Translations under genes and position numbers: made by a program
The notes under the pieces: model-generated
Databases searched by the model: none
What the model saw: the letters and a program-made list of their open reading frames with translations, nothing else
Told to the model about the DNA's origin: nothing
DNA from: a bacterium
GTDB taxonomy: Bacteria > UBP14 > UBA6098 > 4484-93
Length of the DNA stretch: 39,131 nucleotides
Assembly (NCBI GenBank): GCA_021158465.1
Contig: JAGGUN010000011.1
Location: 1 to 39,131, forward strand
Direction: 5' to 3'
In this document: piece after piece, positions 17,844 through 26,489 of the stretch
Numbering within the stretch: the stretch's first letter is position 1
Layout of the letters: each line of letters starts with the position of its first letter

Positions 17844-17871
17844 TTGAAAACTCAGCGAAATATTGTATTAT
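17844..17871 (+). promoter_or_regulatory. Promoter of the TPR gene, also leaderless by position
   Basis: TTGAAA (17844-17849), a 16-bp spacer and TATTAT (17866-17871), with the ATG at 17879 only 7 nt further. No Shine-Dalgarno is present. It lies back to back with the minus-strand promoter. Confidence 0.65.
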
Positions 17872-17878
17872 AAAAGTT

Positions 17879-19558
17879 ATGAAACTCCTTCCTCTTGCGG
17901 TTCTTATCATTTTAGTGCTTGCCTTCCCTTATGTTCTCTCAGCTGTGGAATTGGATACGCTTTATCTTTCTGCCAACCTGTTTTTAGAAGGCGAGCTGTT
18001 CATAATCGCTGGAGCGCCGGATAGTGCCGCCTTCTACCTCCGGGAGGCGTTGACCCTTGACATGGACTCAGAGACCATCTTTGAGGAGCTTTTCCTTTCT
18101 CTCCTCAGAGCCAAAAGATTCCGGGAGATCCTTGCGTTTTCTGATTCCTGCGAAGATAGATTCCAGGAGAATCCGCTTTTCTGGCAGGCGGTTTTCGACG
18201 CGAGTATGGCAACCCTCAACCATTCCAGAGCAGAGCGTGCGCTCAAGAGATGGGAGAAGCTTACCGATTCGGAGGCACTCAGATACGCGAGGGTGAGGTT
18301 CCTTTTCAGTAAGGGGGACGCCAAGGGAGTAAAGAAGGAGATTAAAAACCTCTTTCCCGACGGGCTCTCAGAGGCAAACTTCTTTATAATTCCGTCAGAG
18401 ATCATCGGACTCCAGCTTGCAAGCGAGGCAAAGTTGAAAGAGACCGATCTTGCCAGATTTATACTATCATCGGGCATTCCACCCGGATACTACAACCCGA
18501 TCTATGACCTGCTTGCTGCCAGGGAATTCGCTAAGCAGAGAGGGCTTGACACCCTCTCCCTTATGTTCTATGCAAGATACTTCGAAGAAAACTCCTTCCC
18601 TGTTGCCGACCTTGCCAAGTACCTTGAGCTCTCACGAAAGCTGGGCATCATCCCAAAATGTCCCGATATCTCCTCTGTGATATCGTTTGCACCGAGCGAG
18701 TTCGAGATACTAAAAACCATCGTGCTTCTATCCCCATCAATAACCCAGGAAGTAGAAAGGCTGTTTACAGAGCAGGCTCTCTCACTCTCTGAGGATGCAG
18801 AGTTGCATAGGCTCTTGGCTAACATCCACCTCTCTTCCGGGGAGTACGATTCAGCTATCGCTCATTTCAGGACGTCGCTTTTTCTCTCAGACACATCCAT
18901 CGACAGCTGGATTGGGCTCATTCAAGCGTATGGCGAGAAAAAGGATACCATATCAGCGAGGAAGTTCTTCGAGACTGCTCTCGGACGCCTCGAGGATACA
19001 CTTTCCCTCGTGCGCGCTATGGAAAGCGCTTACGAGATGTCAGGAGACAATGCTTCGGCTCTGAGCTTCGTCGAACATTGGAGCTCATCATTTCCAGATA
19101 GTGAAGAACTCCTATTCCTACTCGGGCATCTGCTCGTCCAGACAGGAGAAAAAGACACAGGTTATGCTGTGTTTGAGACGATAATTGCGAAAAACCCAAA
19201 TCACGCCCTCGCAATGAACTATCTTGGATACTCGCTTGTTGAAGACAGCACAAACTTAGAGTATGCTGAGACGCTTCTGAGGAAAGCCCTCGAACTGGAA
19301 CCTGGGAACGCAATGATAGTGGATAGCTATGGTTGGCTTATGTTCAAGAAGGGTGAAATCGATTCTGCTTACAGCTACATAAAGGCTGCATCGGATGCCT
19401 ACCCCGACCCTGAGATACTGTATCATCGTGGTAGAATAGAGGAGGCAAAGGGGAAGATCGAAGAGGCAAGGGAGAGCTACCGAGAGGCTATCAATGCATC
19501 TCCGCAAGACGAGCGCCTAAGAGAACGCATCGAACGAGCATTGAAGAGAGTGGAATGA
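17879..19558 (+). CDS. Exported tetratricopeptide-repeat protein
   Basis: The 559-residue protein begins with a signal peptide (MKLLPLAVLIILVLAFPYVLSA) and then consists of helical repeats. Clear TPR units include SSGEYDSAIAHFRTSLFLS, YAETLLRKALELEPGNAM, DSYGWLMFKKGEIDSAYSYI and AKGKIEEARESYREAINASP. The repeats are best preserved in the C-terminal 250 residues. It is probably periplasmic and a scaffold for protein-protein contacts. It overlaps the next lipoprotein gene by 4 nt (ATGA), and that pair precedes the Tol-Pal genes, so an envelope role is likely; its partner is not known. Confidence 0.85.
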   Translation: MKLLPLAVLIILVLAFPYVLSAVELDTLYLSANLFLEGELFIIAGAPDSAAFYLREALTLDMDSETIFEELFLSLLRAKRFREILAFSDSCEDRFQENPLFWQAVFDASMATLNHSRAERALKRWEKLTDSEALRYARVRFLFSKGDAKGVKKEIKNLFPDGLSEANFFIIPSEIIGLQLASEAKLKETDLARFILSSGIPPGYYNPIYDLLAAREFAKQRGLDTLSLMFYARYFEENSFPVADLAKYLELSRKLGIIPKCPDISSVISFAPSEFEILKTIVLLSPSITQEVERLFTEQALSLSEDAELHRLLANIHLSSGEYDSAIAHFRTSLFLSDTSIDSWIGLIQAYGEKKDTISARKFFETALGRLEDTLSLVRAMESAYEMSGDNASALSFVEHWSSSFPDSEELLFLLGHLLVQTGEKDTGYAVFETIIAKNPNHALAMNYLGYSLVEDSTNLEYAETLLRKALELEPGNAMIVDSYGWLMFKKGEIDSAYSYIKAASDAYPDPEILYHRGRIEEAKGKIEEARESYREAINASPQDERLRERIERALKRVE

Positions 19559-21027
19559 AGCGGATTATCCTGGTCCTTCTGCTCCTTTTATCTGCTTCCT
19601 GCGCCAAGAGAGGACTTCCAACCGGCGGACCCGAGGACAAAACACCACCCACCCTCACCCTGTCCTTGCCCGAAAACGGTGAAACCAACATCCCCGTAGA
19701 TGCCAGATTTACCCTTACATTCTCCGAGCCGGTCAAGCCAACCTCAGCAGAAAGGGCGATATTCCTATCGCCGCCCTCGGGAAAACTCACCACCATCTGC
19801 CGCGGGAAACAGGTCTCCATTACACACCCTCCTATTGACAAGGGAAAAACATATTCCTTGATCATAACCGACAGGCTCGCTGACATGCATGGAAACCATC
19901 TCCAAGGAAACATAATAATAACCTTTTCCACAGGCAAAACTATCGATACGATCGATGTTCACGGCAGGGTTCTCGCTCCGGGAAGATACTCTATTCTTGC
20001 GTACAGGGGAGGCAAATCGGACATATTCAACCGCCTCCCAGATTATTTCTCCATCACCGACACAACCGGGAGCTTCAAGATGTGTGGTCTCCCGGATAGA
20101 GATTTCGTATTCATTGCCCTTGAGGATAAAAACTCCAACCTCCGCCTCGACAATGGGGAGAAGGTCGGCTTCTTCGACGGCGAGAAAAGATGTCCGCTCA
20201 ACTTCGCCCCTACAGAACCTGACACAACTCCACCAAAGATTACCAAGGCGTTCTTATACACCAAGAAGACCGTTGCACTGGTCTTCTCCGAGCCGGTGCT
20301 GACAGGAGAAGGCTTTACACTTAAAGACGCCTATCAGAGGCTCTCTCTGGACACGCTGTTTGTTCCGATAGATTCTATCCCAGACCACATCCCACCGCTG
20401 GAGGGTATATTTGATCTGGCTGGGAACACACTCGCAGCGGAAACGGTCCTTGTGTGGAAAGAGACCGTCATCGAAGACAGCATTCCAGCGTTCGTCGTGG
20501 CGGTGATACCAGAGCCAAAGAAGAGGATCACCGTCCCCGATACAAGTTTTACCATTATCTTCTCGAAACCGACAGAGACACCCGATATAAGCATCCTGTG
20601 CGATTCCACAAATAGAATAAAAGGAACTGTCAAACGTATCTCCTCAAATCGATTTCTCTTCAAAGCCAACTCCCCGCTTCCTACACTTTCCACCTGTAAA
20701 CTGCTCGTCGCGGACACCAGCTTTTCGTTCAAGACAGCAGAATTCAACCAGTACGGGGGAGTACTGTTCTCATCGAACCTTACACCACCGTATATCATCG
20801 TATTCGAGGGGAATGATACATTTGCATCTTGCGTCGAGCATCATCCTAAAAAGCTCCACCTTCCTGGCGGGGAATATTCTATCTCTGCCTTCATCGACAG
20901 GAACGGCAACGGCAGATTCGACAAGGGCAGCTTCAGCCTGCCAGCCGACACCCCATACATATCCGACGAGCCGATAACCATCCGTCCAAGGTGGACAACG
21001 GAAGATGTGGAATTTATTTTCAAATAG
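19555..21027 (+). CDS. Lipoprotein with N-terminal Ig-like (Big_5/SbsA-type) domain
   Basis: The 490-residue protein has a lipoprotein signal (MKRIILVLLLLLSASC, lipidated Cys16) followed by AKRGLPTGGPEDKTPP. The next ~100 residues (NGETNIPVDARFTLTFSEPV ... IITDRLADMHGN) form a bacterial Ig-like domain of the Big_5 type. A carboxypeptidase-regulatory-like segment (VHGRVLAPGRYSILAYRG ... DKNSNLRLDNGEKVGFF) and further Ig-like units follow; the end IDRNGNGRFDKGS resembles a calcium-binding-like loop. Such CxxRGxPTGGPxDxxPP lipoproteins are common in Bacteroidetes and other FCB bacteria (from memory). It would be anchored in the outer envelope; the function is unknown. Confidence 0.85.
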   Translation: MKRIILVLLLLLSASCAKRGLPTGGPEDKTPPTLTLSLPENGETNIPVDARFTLTFSEPVKPTSAERAIFLSPPSGKLTTICRGKQVSITHPPIDKGKTYSLIITDRLADMHGNHLQGNIIITFSTGKTIDTIDVHGRVLAPGRYSILAYRGGKSDIFNRLPDYFSITDTTGSFKMCGLPDRDFVFIALEDKNSNLRLDNGEKVGFFDGEKRCPLNFAPTEPDTTPPKITKAFLYTKKTVALVFSEPVLTGEGFTLKDAYQRLSLDTLFVPIDSIPDHIPPLEGIFDLAGNTLAAETVLVWKETVIEDSIPAFVVAVIPEPKKRITVPDTSFTIIFSKPTETPDISILCDSTNRIKGTVKRISSNRFLFKANSPLPTLSTCKLLVADTSFSFKTAEFNQYGGVLFSSNLTPPYIIVFEGNDTFASCVEHHPKKLHLPGGEYSISAFIDRNGNGRFDKGSFSLPADTPYISDEPITIRPRWTTEDVEFIFK

Positions 21028-21056
21028 TTGTTGCAATTTTGGAATGCTGTTATAAA
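21028..21056 (+). promoter_or_regulatory. Possible promoter of the Tol-Pal operon
   Basis: TTGTTG (21028-21033), a 17-bp spacer and TATAAA (21051-21056) lie just after the preceding stop codon. The 100-base gap to tolQ would leave a leader of about 65 nt ending in AAGG before the ATG. I see no terminator hairpin in the gap. Confidence 0.45.
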
Positions 21057-21127
21057 TTAGAGTATTAAAGGTTATACTTGAGAACATTAGTTAAGTTAGA
21101 GCCATAATCACTGAGAAATAAGGCAAG

Positions 21128-21778
21128 ATGGAACCTGTACAAGCGAGAAATTTCTGGTGGATGCTAACATCATCCGACCTATTCACAACCATTATTCTTA
21201 TTATCATCGGCGTTATTTCGGTCTTTGCCTGGGCTGTGGTTATAAAGAAGATAGGAGAGTTCAAGGGGGTATGGCGAGGTTATCGCTGGCTTACGAGGAA
21301 TATGCGTGGAAGGAGTTTCAACGAGATTATCTCTCTTCGGCCTCCGAGGAAAAACAACCCGTTTGCGAACCTTCTTGATGCTATGCGATTTGAGTATAAT
21401 CCTGATAGTTCTTCTCTTGTTGCAAGGCTTCATGAGGTGGAGAATCGCGTTGTTGTCGAGGAGTTAGAACATTTCTCCCGCGGTCTGGATATTCTCGCCT
21501 CTGCTGCATCGGCTTCGCCCTTTCTGGGGCTTCTGGGAACCGTTTGGGGCATATCGAAGGCGTTCCTGAATATCGGGCTTCACGGCTCAACGAGCATTGT
21601 GGTCGTCGGTCCAGGACTTGCCGCAGCGCTAACCACAACACTTGTAGGACTTATAGCCGCCATACCTGCTCTCCTATTTTACAACTACTTCACCAAACAG
21701 ACAGCGAGCCTTGAGGCAAAGATGCATGAGGTTGCATCAAAGATGATACTCCTTGCCTCGAGAGAGGAGAAGGGTTGA
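21128..21778 (+). CDS. tolQ: TolQ/ExbB-family proton-channel protein
   Basis: The 216-residue inner-membrane protein has a first membrane segment (LFTTIILIIIGVISVFAWAV, about 20-39) and two later ones around SAASASPFLGLLGTVWGISKA and GLAAALTTTLVGLIAAIPALLFY, the conserved MotA/TolQ/ExbB core. With TolR it forms the proton-driven stator that energises TolA/TonB and Pal. The tol context favours TolQ over ExbB. The stop overlaps the TTG start of tolR. Confidence 0.93.
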   Translation: MEPVQARNFWWMLTSSDLFTTIILIIIGVISVFAWAVVIKKIGEFKGVWRGYRWLTRNMRGRSFNEIISLRPPRKNNPFANLLDAMRFEYNPDSSSLVARLHEVENRVVVEELEHFSRGLDILASAASASPFLGLLGTVWGISKAFLNIGLHGSTSIVVVGPGLAAALTTTLVGLIAAIPALLFYNYFTKQTASLEAKMHEVASKMILLASREEKG

Positions 21779-22173
21779 GGAGGTTCAATCTAACATCGAT
21801 GCCGAACCTGACATCTCTCGTAGATGTGACGATTATGCTACTTGCGATATTTATGATAACCTCATCTGTCACGGTGGATTCGGGGCTTGATGTTTCACTC
21901 CCCAAGACAACTGCCGCAAGGAGCAAGGAATACTCCGGCGAGATGATAACCGTCAAAAGGGACGGAACAATATATATAGGCTACAAGAAGGTGACGCTGG
22001 AGGAGTTTCCGAGGGTTGTCAAGTCTATGCACGATGCTGGGAAGCTCTCCCGTGTCGCGCTCAAGGCAGACAAGTCCGTTCCGTACGGGACGGTCATCAA
22101 GGTGATAGGATACATAAGGGAAGCAGGGCTCGATGAGCTTGGTCTGGTCGCCCTTCCAGAAGAGAGAAGATGA
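21775..22173 (+). CDS. tolR: TolR/ExbD-family protein
   Basis: The 132-residue protein has one membrane segment (about 12-29, VDVTIMLLAIFMITSSV) containing the proton-relay Asp of this family (LVDVTIMLL), then a small periplasmic domain ending YIREAGLDELGLVALPEE, typical of ExbD/TolR. The TTG at 21775 overlaps the tolQ stop (TTGA) and has GAGGAGAAGG directly upstream, which decides the start. It works with TolQ as the proton-driven motor. Confidence 0.93.
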   Translation: MRRFNLTSMPNLTSLVDVTIMLLAIFMITSSVTVDSGLDVSLPKTTAARSKEYSGEMITVKRDGTIYIGYKKVTLEEFPRVVKSMHDAGKLSRVALKADKSVPYGTVIKVIGYIREAGLDELGLVALPEERR

Positions 22174-22763
22174 GAAATGAATTCTTCATATCTCTTGGAG
22201 GGCATATTGCCGTTTTTCTTCTCATCGCTGCTATCTCTGGGCTCACAGCGAGAAGAGCAAAACCACCGGAGAAGGTTTATCGGGTGAAAATCCTGCCAGA
22301 GTTCGCCGAGGAAGAGAAAACAGATATCGCAGCCAAAGAGAAGCCAAAACCGCTCGAGAAGACACTGCCCATCCATACGACCAGGAAGGTCAAACCGAAA
22401 GCGAAACCGAAGAAGAAACAGGAGAAGGTAAAAAAAGAGGGGAAAAGAGGAGAAAAGTCGAAGATAAGGCTTGACGACGAGAACTTTTCTGATTTTTTTT
22501 ATATAAATTTATTGGTGAACAAGGTTTCGTCAAACTGGAAGAACCCAGCAAGAGGAGGTATAACACTTAGAACGACTATATACTTTATCATCTTGAGGGA
22601 CGGGCGGATAAAGGGGTTAAAGGTAGAGAAATCATCTGGGAGCAGTATATTTGATGAATCCGCCAAAGAGGCGATAAGATGCTCTGTTCCGTTTCCAGAG
22701 TTACCGGAGGATTACACAGGCGACCATCTCGGAGTGCACTTTGAATTCGAACATATACCGTAG
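22170..22763 (+). CDS. TonB/TolA-like energy-transducing protein
   Basis: The 197-residue protein has one N-terminal membrane segment (ISLGGHIAVFLLIAAISGL, about 7-25) and a Lys/Pro-rich periplasm-spanning stretch (about 30-105, rich in KPKAKPKKK). A C-terminal TonB-type domain follows (INLLVNKVSSNWKNPARGG, RDGRIKGLKVEKSSGSSIFD, AIRCSVPFPELP). In this place in the operon it takes the role of TolA. The start overlaps the tolR stop as ATGA. Calling it TolA rather than TonB rests on context only. Confidence 0.85.
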   Translation: MRNEFFISLGGHIAVFLLIAAISGLTARRAKPPEKVYRVKILPEFAEEEKTDIAAKEKPKPLEKTLPIHTTRKVKPKAKPKKKQEKVKKEGKRGEKSKIRLDDENFSDFFYINLLVNKVSSNWKNPARGGITLRTTIYFIILRDGRIKGLKVEKSSGSSIFDESAKEAIRCSVPFPELPEDYTGDHLGVHFEFEHIP

Positions 22764-24060
22764 TTTTATCTTGCCAACTGCTGGGGTTTTGTTTATATTT
22801 ATATTGTTATATGGGCAAACGGATGTCTATGTCAAGATAACCGACAGCGGAACGGAGAGGATACGGATTGCTGTCTTGGATTTTTTCCCGAAGAATCTGG
22901 TGTGGAACCCTGATGATAGGCGGATATCTGAGATTCTGACCCAAACGGTAAGAGACGATCTGGAGTTTTCGCCGTTCTTCACTGTCGTGGACACGGCAGC
23001 GTTCCCACAGGCGCAGGGAATACTGGATGAGGAGGATATAAACTTCATAAGCTGGGCAACTGCGGGGGTCCATGCTATAGTTGTTCCTGTGTTCGAGAGC
23101 AAAGACGACAGGATAGAGGCGAAGGTTCAGCTTTTCAGCACCACTTACGGGAAGCGGATCATGAAGAGGAGCTACAAGAGAAAGCGGGAAGGTATTCACC
23201 GGCTGGCTCACAACATCTCAGACGACATTGTTAAGGAGCTAACAGGAGAGGATGGAATAGCCTCAACGAAGATAGCGTTCGTCTCCAAGAGAACGGGGAA
23301 GAAGGAGCTTTTTGTCATCGACTACGACGGGCGCTCGCTTTGTCAACTGACAAAGACAAATTCGATAACCCTCTCCCCAGCTTGGTCGCCTACTGGGGAT
23401 GCTATAAGCTTTACATCGTATGCAAGTGGGAACCCTGATCTGTATATTCTCGACCTGAGAAGGCGAAAGATAACGGTTCTATCAGACTTTGCTGGGTTGA
23501 ACGCCAGCGCTTCCTGGTCTCCCGACGGCAGGAATATAGCCTACACCGTTTCTAAGGACGGGAATTCGGAGATATATATAATGGATGCTCGGACGAGGCG
23601 CTCAGAGCGGCTGACATATGAGAACGCAATCGACACAAACCCTACATTTTCTCCTGATGGCAGCAGGATAGCTTTCACCTCCGACCGCTCAGGCAAGCCG
23701 CAGATATACATAATGGACATAACGGGGATAAATGTTCGCAGGCTCACCTATGAAGGGGAATACAACGACCTTGCCTGCTGGTCACCCAAAGGAGATAAGA
23801 TCGCTTACTGCTCGAGGCTTGAGGGGCTTTTCCAGATAGCGGTGATAGATGTCTCAGGAGGGATTCCCGTTTATCTGACATCACTCGGCAACAACGAATG
23901 TCCGTCGTTCTCACCGGATGGATACCACATAGCATTCGCCTCAGATAGGTTGGGTGAGTACAAGATATATACAATGGATGCGGACGGTGCAAACATAAGG
24001 AGGATAACCTCGACCGGGTGGAACTATGATCCTGCCTGGTCACCGAGATTCGAATACTAA
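22741..24060 (+). CDS. tolB: TolB beta-propeller protein
   Basis: The 439-residue protein has an N-terminal hydrophobic export segment (ILPTAGVLFIFILLYG), a TolB N-terminal domain (RIRIAVLDFFPKN ... IVVPVFESKDDRIEAKVQLF) and six WD40/PD40-like blades. The blades are marked by repeats such as PAWSPTGDAISFTSY, ASWSPDGRNIAYTVS, PTFSPDGSRIAFTSD and PSFSPDGYHIAFASD. TolB is the periplasmic partner of Pal. The TTG at 22741 lies 6 nt after GGAG and overlaps the upstream gene by 23 nt, so this start is well supported despite the overlap. Confidence 0.94.
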   Translation: MNSNIYRSFILPTAGVLFIFILLYGQTDVYVKITDSGTERIRIAVLDFFPKNLVWNPDDRRISEILTQTVRDDLEFSPFFTVVDTAAFPQAQGILDEEDINFISWATAGVHAIVVPVFESKDDRIEAKVQLFSTTYGKRIMKRSYKRKREGIHRLAHNISDDIVKELTGEDGIASTKIAFVSKRTGKKELFVIDYDGRSLCQLTKTNSITLSPAWSPTGDAISFTSYASGNPDLYILDLRRRKITVLSDFAGLNASASWSPDGRNIAYTVSKDGNSEIYIMDARTRRSERLTYENAIDTNPTFSPDGSRIAFTSDRSGKPQIYIMDITGINVRRLTYEGEYNDLACWSPKGDKIAYCSRLEGLFQIAVIDVSGGIPVYLTSLGNNECPSFSPDGYHIAFASDRLGEYKIYTMDADGANIRRITSTGWNYDPAWSPRFEY

Positions 24061-24079
24061 ACGATAGGAGGTGAACGGT

Positions 24080-24574
24080 ATGTTAAAGAAAGCGCATCTG
24101 CTCATCTTGTTTCTGGTGATACTACTTCCGTCTGCTGGATGCAGGAAGAAAACTGCTCCGCCACCGGAGATAGTAGAGGTAACACCCCAGGTCGAGGAAC
24201 CGGTGGTAGAGCCCGAGCCAGAGCCAGAACCTGAGCCTGAGCTTGTACTCCCGACGGTCTACTTCCACTTTGACAAGTACGATATAACCGACAGTTCGAG
24301 GGTAGCCCTTGCTGCTGCTGCAGAGCAGCTCATCGCCCACCAGGATGTGAATATCATAGTCGAGGGACACTGCGACGAACGCGGAACCGAGCAGTATAAC
24401 CTCGCACTCGGTCAGAAAAGAGCCCAATCGGTCAAAGACTTTCTCGTAAGCTATGGAATAGATCCGACACGCATTGACCTTATTTCGTACGGCGAAGAGC
24501 GACCAGCTGACCCGAGACACAACGAAGAAGCCTGGGCAAAAAACAGAAGAGCCGAACTCAAGGTAAAGAAGTAG
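24080..24574 (+). CDS. pal: Peptidoglycan-associated lipoprotein (first copy)
   Basis: I start at the ATG at 24080, about 6 nt after AGGAGGTG; an in-frame GTG at 24071 lies inside that Shine-Dalgarno and is unlikely. The 164-residue product has a lipobox (LLPSAGC), a Pro-Glu linker (EPEPEPEPE) and an OmpA-like peptidoglycan-binding domain (VYFHFDKYDITD, EGHCDERGTEQYNLALGQKR, YGEERPADP, AWAKNRRAEL). The Asp and Arg positions that bind diaminopimelate in this fold appear present. It anchors the outer membrane to peptidoglycan. A second pal-like gene follows 4 nt later. Confidence 0.94.
   Translation: MLKKAHLLILFLVILLPSAGCRKKTAPPPEIVEVTPQVEEPVVEPEPEPEPEPELVLPTVYFHFDKYDITDSSRVALAAAAEQLIAHQDVNIIVEGHCDERGTEQYNLALGQKRAQSVKDFLVSYGIDPTRIDLISYGEERPADPRHNEEAWAKNRRAELKVKK
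24383..24423 (+). repeat. 41-bp perfect direct repeat, copy 1 (inside pal)
   Basis: The stretch starting GGAACCGAGCAGTATAACC is identical to 24882-24922 and encodes GTEQYNLALGQKRA in both pal copies. Flanking codons differ, so the identity is local. Confidence 0.95.
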
Positions 24575-24578
24575 CAAG

Positions 24579-25079
24579 ATGAAGAGCCTGTATTTTCTGC
24601 TTATCATAATCCTTATCCTTTCTGCTTGCGCACCGAGGAAGGTCTGCAACTATGGGGTGTGCGAAGAGGCAGTGTATTCGCAGGCATCCCGACCCGCCGA
24701 GCTCGAGACGAAGAAAAGTGAGACACAACCAGCCGAGAAGGTAAAACTCGAGACGGTTTTCTTCGAGTTCAACAGCTGTTCCCTTACACCCGAGGCAAGA
24801 CGAACAGTCGAAGCAAATACCGAGATACTGCTTGCATTTCCCGATATGTATGTAACCCTCGAAGGCTACTGTGACGAGCGAGGAACCGAGCAGTATAACC
24901 TCGCACTCGGTCAGAAAAGAGCGGAAACAGTGAGAGATTTTCTATTGAAGCACGGGGTCGAGCCAGAGAGGATCAAGGTGGTCTCCTATGGCGAGGATAA
25001 CCCTATCGACCCAGGTCATACAGAAGAAGCCTGGGCAAAGAATAGGAGGGTTGAGTTCACGGTCAGGGAAAGAAGATGA
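24579..25079 (+). CDS. Second Pal-like OmpA-domain lipoprotein
   Basis: The 166-residue lipoprotein (lipobox IILILSAC, Cys17) carries the same OmpA-like domain: VFFEFNSCSLTPEARRTVEA, EGYCDERGTEQYNLALGQKR, YGEDNPIDPGHTEEAWAKNRR. It differs from the first copy in the region after the lipid anchor. It has extra cysteines (Cys23, Cys28 and one in FNSCS) and no Pro-Glu linker. It is clearly a tandem duplicate of pal, sharing a 41-bp identical stretch with it. It may share or divide the Pal role. Confidence 0.92.
   Translation: MKSLYFLLIIILILSACAPRKVCNYGVCEEAVYSQASRPAELETKKSETQPAEKVKLETVFFEFNSCSLTPEARRTVEANTEILLAFPDMYVTLEGYCDERGTEQYNLALGQKRAETVRDFLLKHGVEPERIKVVSYGEDNPIDPGHTEEAWAKNRRVEFTVRERR
24882..24922 (+). 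repeat. 41-bp perfect direct repeat, copy 2 (inside second pal)
   Basis: Partner of 24383-24423, offset by 499 bp. The third codon positions are also identical, unlike the rest of the two genes. Confidence 0.95.
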
Positions 25080-25771
25080 GAACGATATTACTCACGCTTT
25101 TGGTGATGCTGCTTTTGAGCGGGTGCGCAACTCGAAAGGAGATAAGGCAGTTCCAGGTTGAGGTAGAAGAGATCAGAGCAAGCAATGCCAGGCTGGAGGA
25201 GAAGCTCGACAACATCGACAGCACCCTCTCCGCCGTTTCACAAGAAGTCTCGGCACTCAGAACAGAGTCATACCAGAACTCAAGGGTATTAGAGGACAGG
25301 CTCGACATCCTCGAAAATGCGCTGAGAGAGCAGGGAGTTCGCTTCTCGGAGATAACGAGGCGCATCGAGCGAGTCCAGACAACTGCTTTACCTACTATTC
25401 CCGACACTTCTGATACCGCTGCTTCCAATAGACTGTTTGACTCAGCGCTGCTGGAGCAGGCAAAGGGCAGAATCAGCTCAGCTATCGAGGGCTACAAAGA
25501 GTATCTGGAGAAGTTTCCTTCCGGACCGAAGAAAGACAGGGTCCATCTCAATCTCGGAGAATGCTACTTCGCCCAGAAGAAGTATGACCTGGCAATAAAA
25601 GAGTATTCCTTGGTCAAACAGCAGTTCCCAACTGCTATGTACAAGATGGCTCTCTCATACCTTGCCCAAGGCGATAAAAAAACGGCAAAATCACTCCTAA
25701 ACGAACTCATTGAAAAATTCCCAGGGTCCGAAGAGGCGGCAGCCGCCAGAAGAAAATTAAAGGAGCTATAA
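25076..25771 (+). CDS. CpoB/YbgF-like lipoprotein with coiled coil and TPRs
   Basis: The 231-residue lipoprotein (LLLSGC, Cys17) has a coiled coil from about 25 to 100 (VEVEEIRASNARLEEKLDNI) and then three TPR-type units (AKGRISSAIEGYKEYLEKFP, LGECYFAQKKYDLAIKEYS, LAQGDKKTAKSLLNELIEKFP). This is the architecture of CpoB (YbgF), which coordinates Tol-Pal with peptidoglycan synthesis at division. E. coli CpoB is periplasmic rather than lipidated; the lipid anchor here is a difference. ATGA overlap with the preceding gene. Confidence 0.88.
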   Translation: MRTILLTLLVMLLLSGCATRKEIRQFQVEVEEIRASNARLEEKLDNIDSTLSAVSQEVSALRTESYQNSRVLEDRLDILENALREQGVRFSEITRRIERVQTTALPTIPDTSDTAASNRLFDSALLEQAKGRISSAIEGYKEYLEKFPSGPKKDRVHLNLGECYFAQKKYDLAIKEYSLVKQQFPTAMYKMALSYLAQGDKKTAKSLLNELIEKFPGSEEAAAARRKLKEL

Positions 25772-26487
25772 TGCGTTCCCCTCAGCAACAGAGTTGGCTT
25801 GTACCGGACAGGATAACCCTCCCAGACCCAGATGACAAATCCTTCATCAGGATTATCCCAACACTCGATGAGCGGGAGGTCAAACTGTTAAAGAACAAGG
25901 TTAAACTCCATGATATCTTTTTCATAGTGGATAGGAATGAGAACCTACTCAAATCAGGAGTCTTCTTTACAGCTGGTTTCCCCACATTGGACGGGTGGAC
26001 TGCTCAGCTACTCGTGAGAGTCAATACAAACGGGAAACTAAACCTTGCTGAAGCGGTGCCTAATCATCATCCTCTCACCGGAATGACCCAACTCTCTTCT
26101 CTGGAGTTCGAGCGCCTCTCGACAGTTATCTGCCAGCTCTTCCCAAGGCTCTCAGCCGATATAGAATGCCTACGGAACTGGGCAAGAAGGGAGTGGGCTC
26201 TTGAGGAGATATACCGTATAACCTCCGAGAAAGGATGCTCGGAAGAGGAGGAAAGACAGCTTTTCAAGGCACTGAAATCATTGCTTGCATGGGTAGGCGA
26301 TGAGTCAAGACGGAAGGAGGACATCCAGACCGTTGTGGCATCTATTATGTCCACACTCCACGCCGAAAACATGACAGAAAAGGAATGGAACACCCTCTGG
26401 GAGAGACTTATCCAGTCCTGGAGAACATATGTTTCACACCTGACAGAAAGCGAACTTGCAAGGGTCGAGGAGACCATCAGATACTGA
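25771..26487 (+). CDS. Uncharacterised 238-residue protein at the end of the Tol-Pal cluster
   Basis: I do not recognise this protein. It starts MRSPQQQSWLVPDRITLPDP, has no signal peptide or membrane segment, and its second half is helical (LRNWARREWALEEIYRIT, DIQTVVASIMSTLHAENM). The middle (VKLHDIFFIVDRNENLLKSG, GWTAQLLVRVNTNGKLNLAE) looks like beta strands. The ATG shares one base with the cpoB stop (TAATG), so it is in the same transcript, and the next gene begins within a few bases of its stop. It is probably cytoplasmic; role unknown. Confidence 0.75.
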   Translation: MRSPQQQSWLVPDRITLPDPDDKSFIRIIPTLDEREVKLLKNKVKLHDIFFIVDRNENLLKSGVFFTAGFPTLDGWTAQLLVRVNTNGKLNLAEAVPNHHPLTGMTQLSSLEFERLSTVICQLFPRLSADIECLRNWARREWALEEIYRITSEKGCSEEEERQLFKALKSLLAWVGDESRRKEDIQTVVASIMSTLHAENMTEKEWNTLWERLIQSWRTYVSHLTESELARVEETIRY

Positions 26488-26489
26488 AG

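Noticed and set aside
24071-24079. GTG start for pal
   Set aside because: It lies inside the AGGAGGTG Shine-Dalgarno that serves the ATG at 24080.
26385-26489. Upstream ATG for the GT9 gene
   Set aside because: It would overlap the preceding gene by about 100 nt and add residues unlike any GT9 N-terminus.
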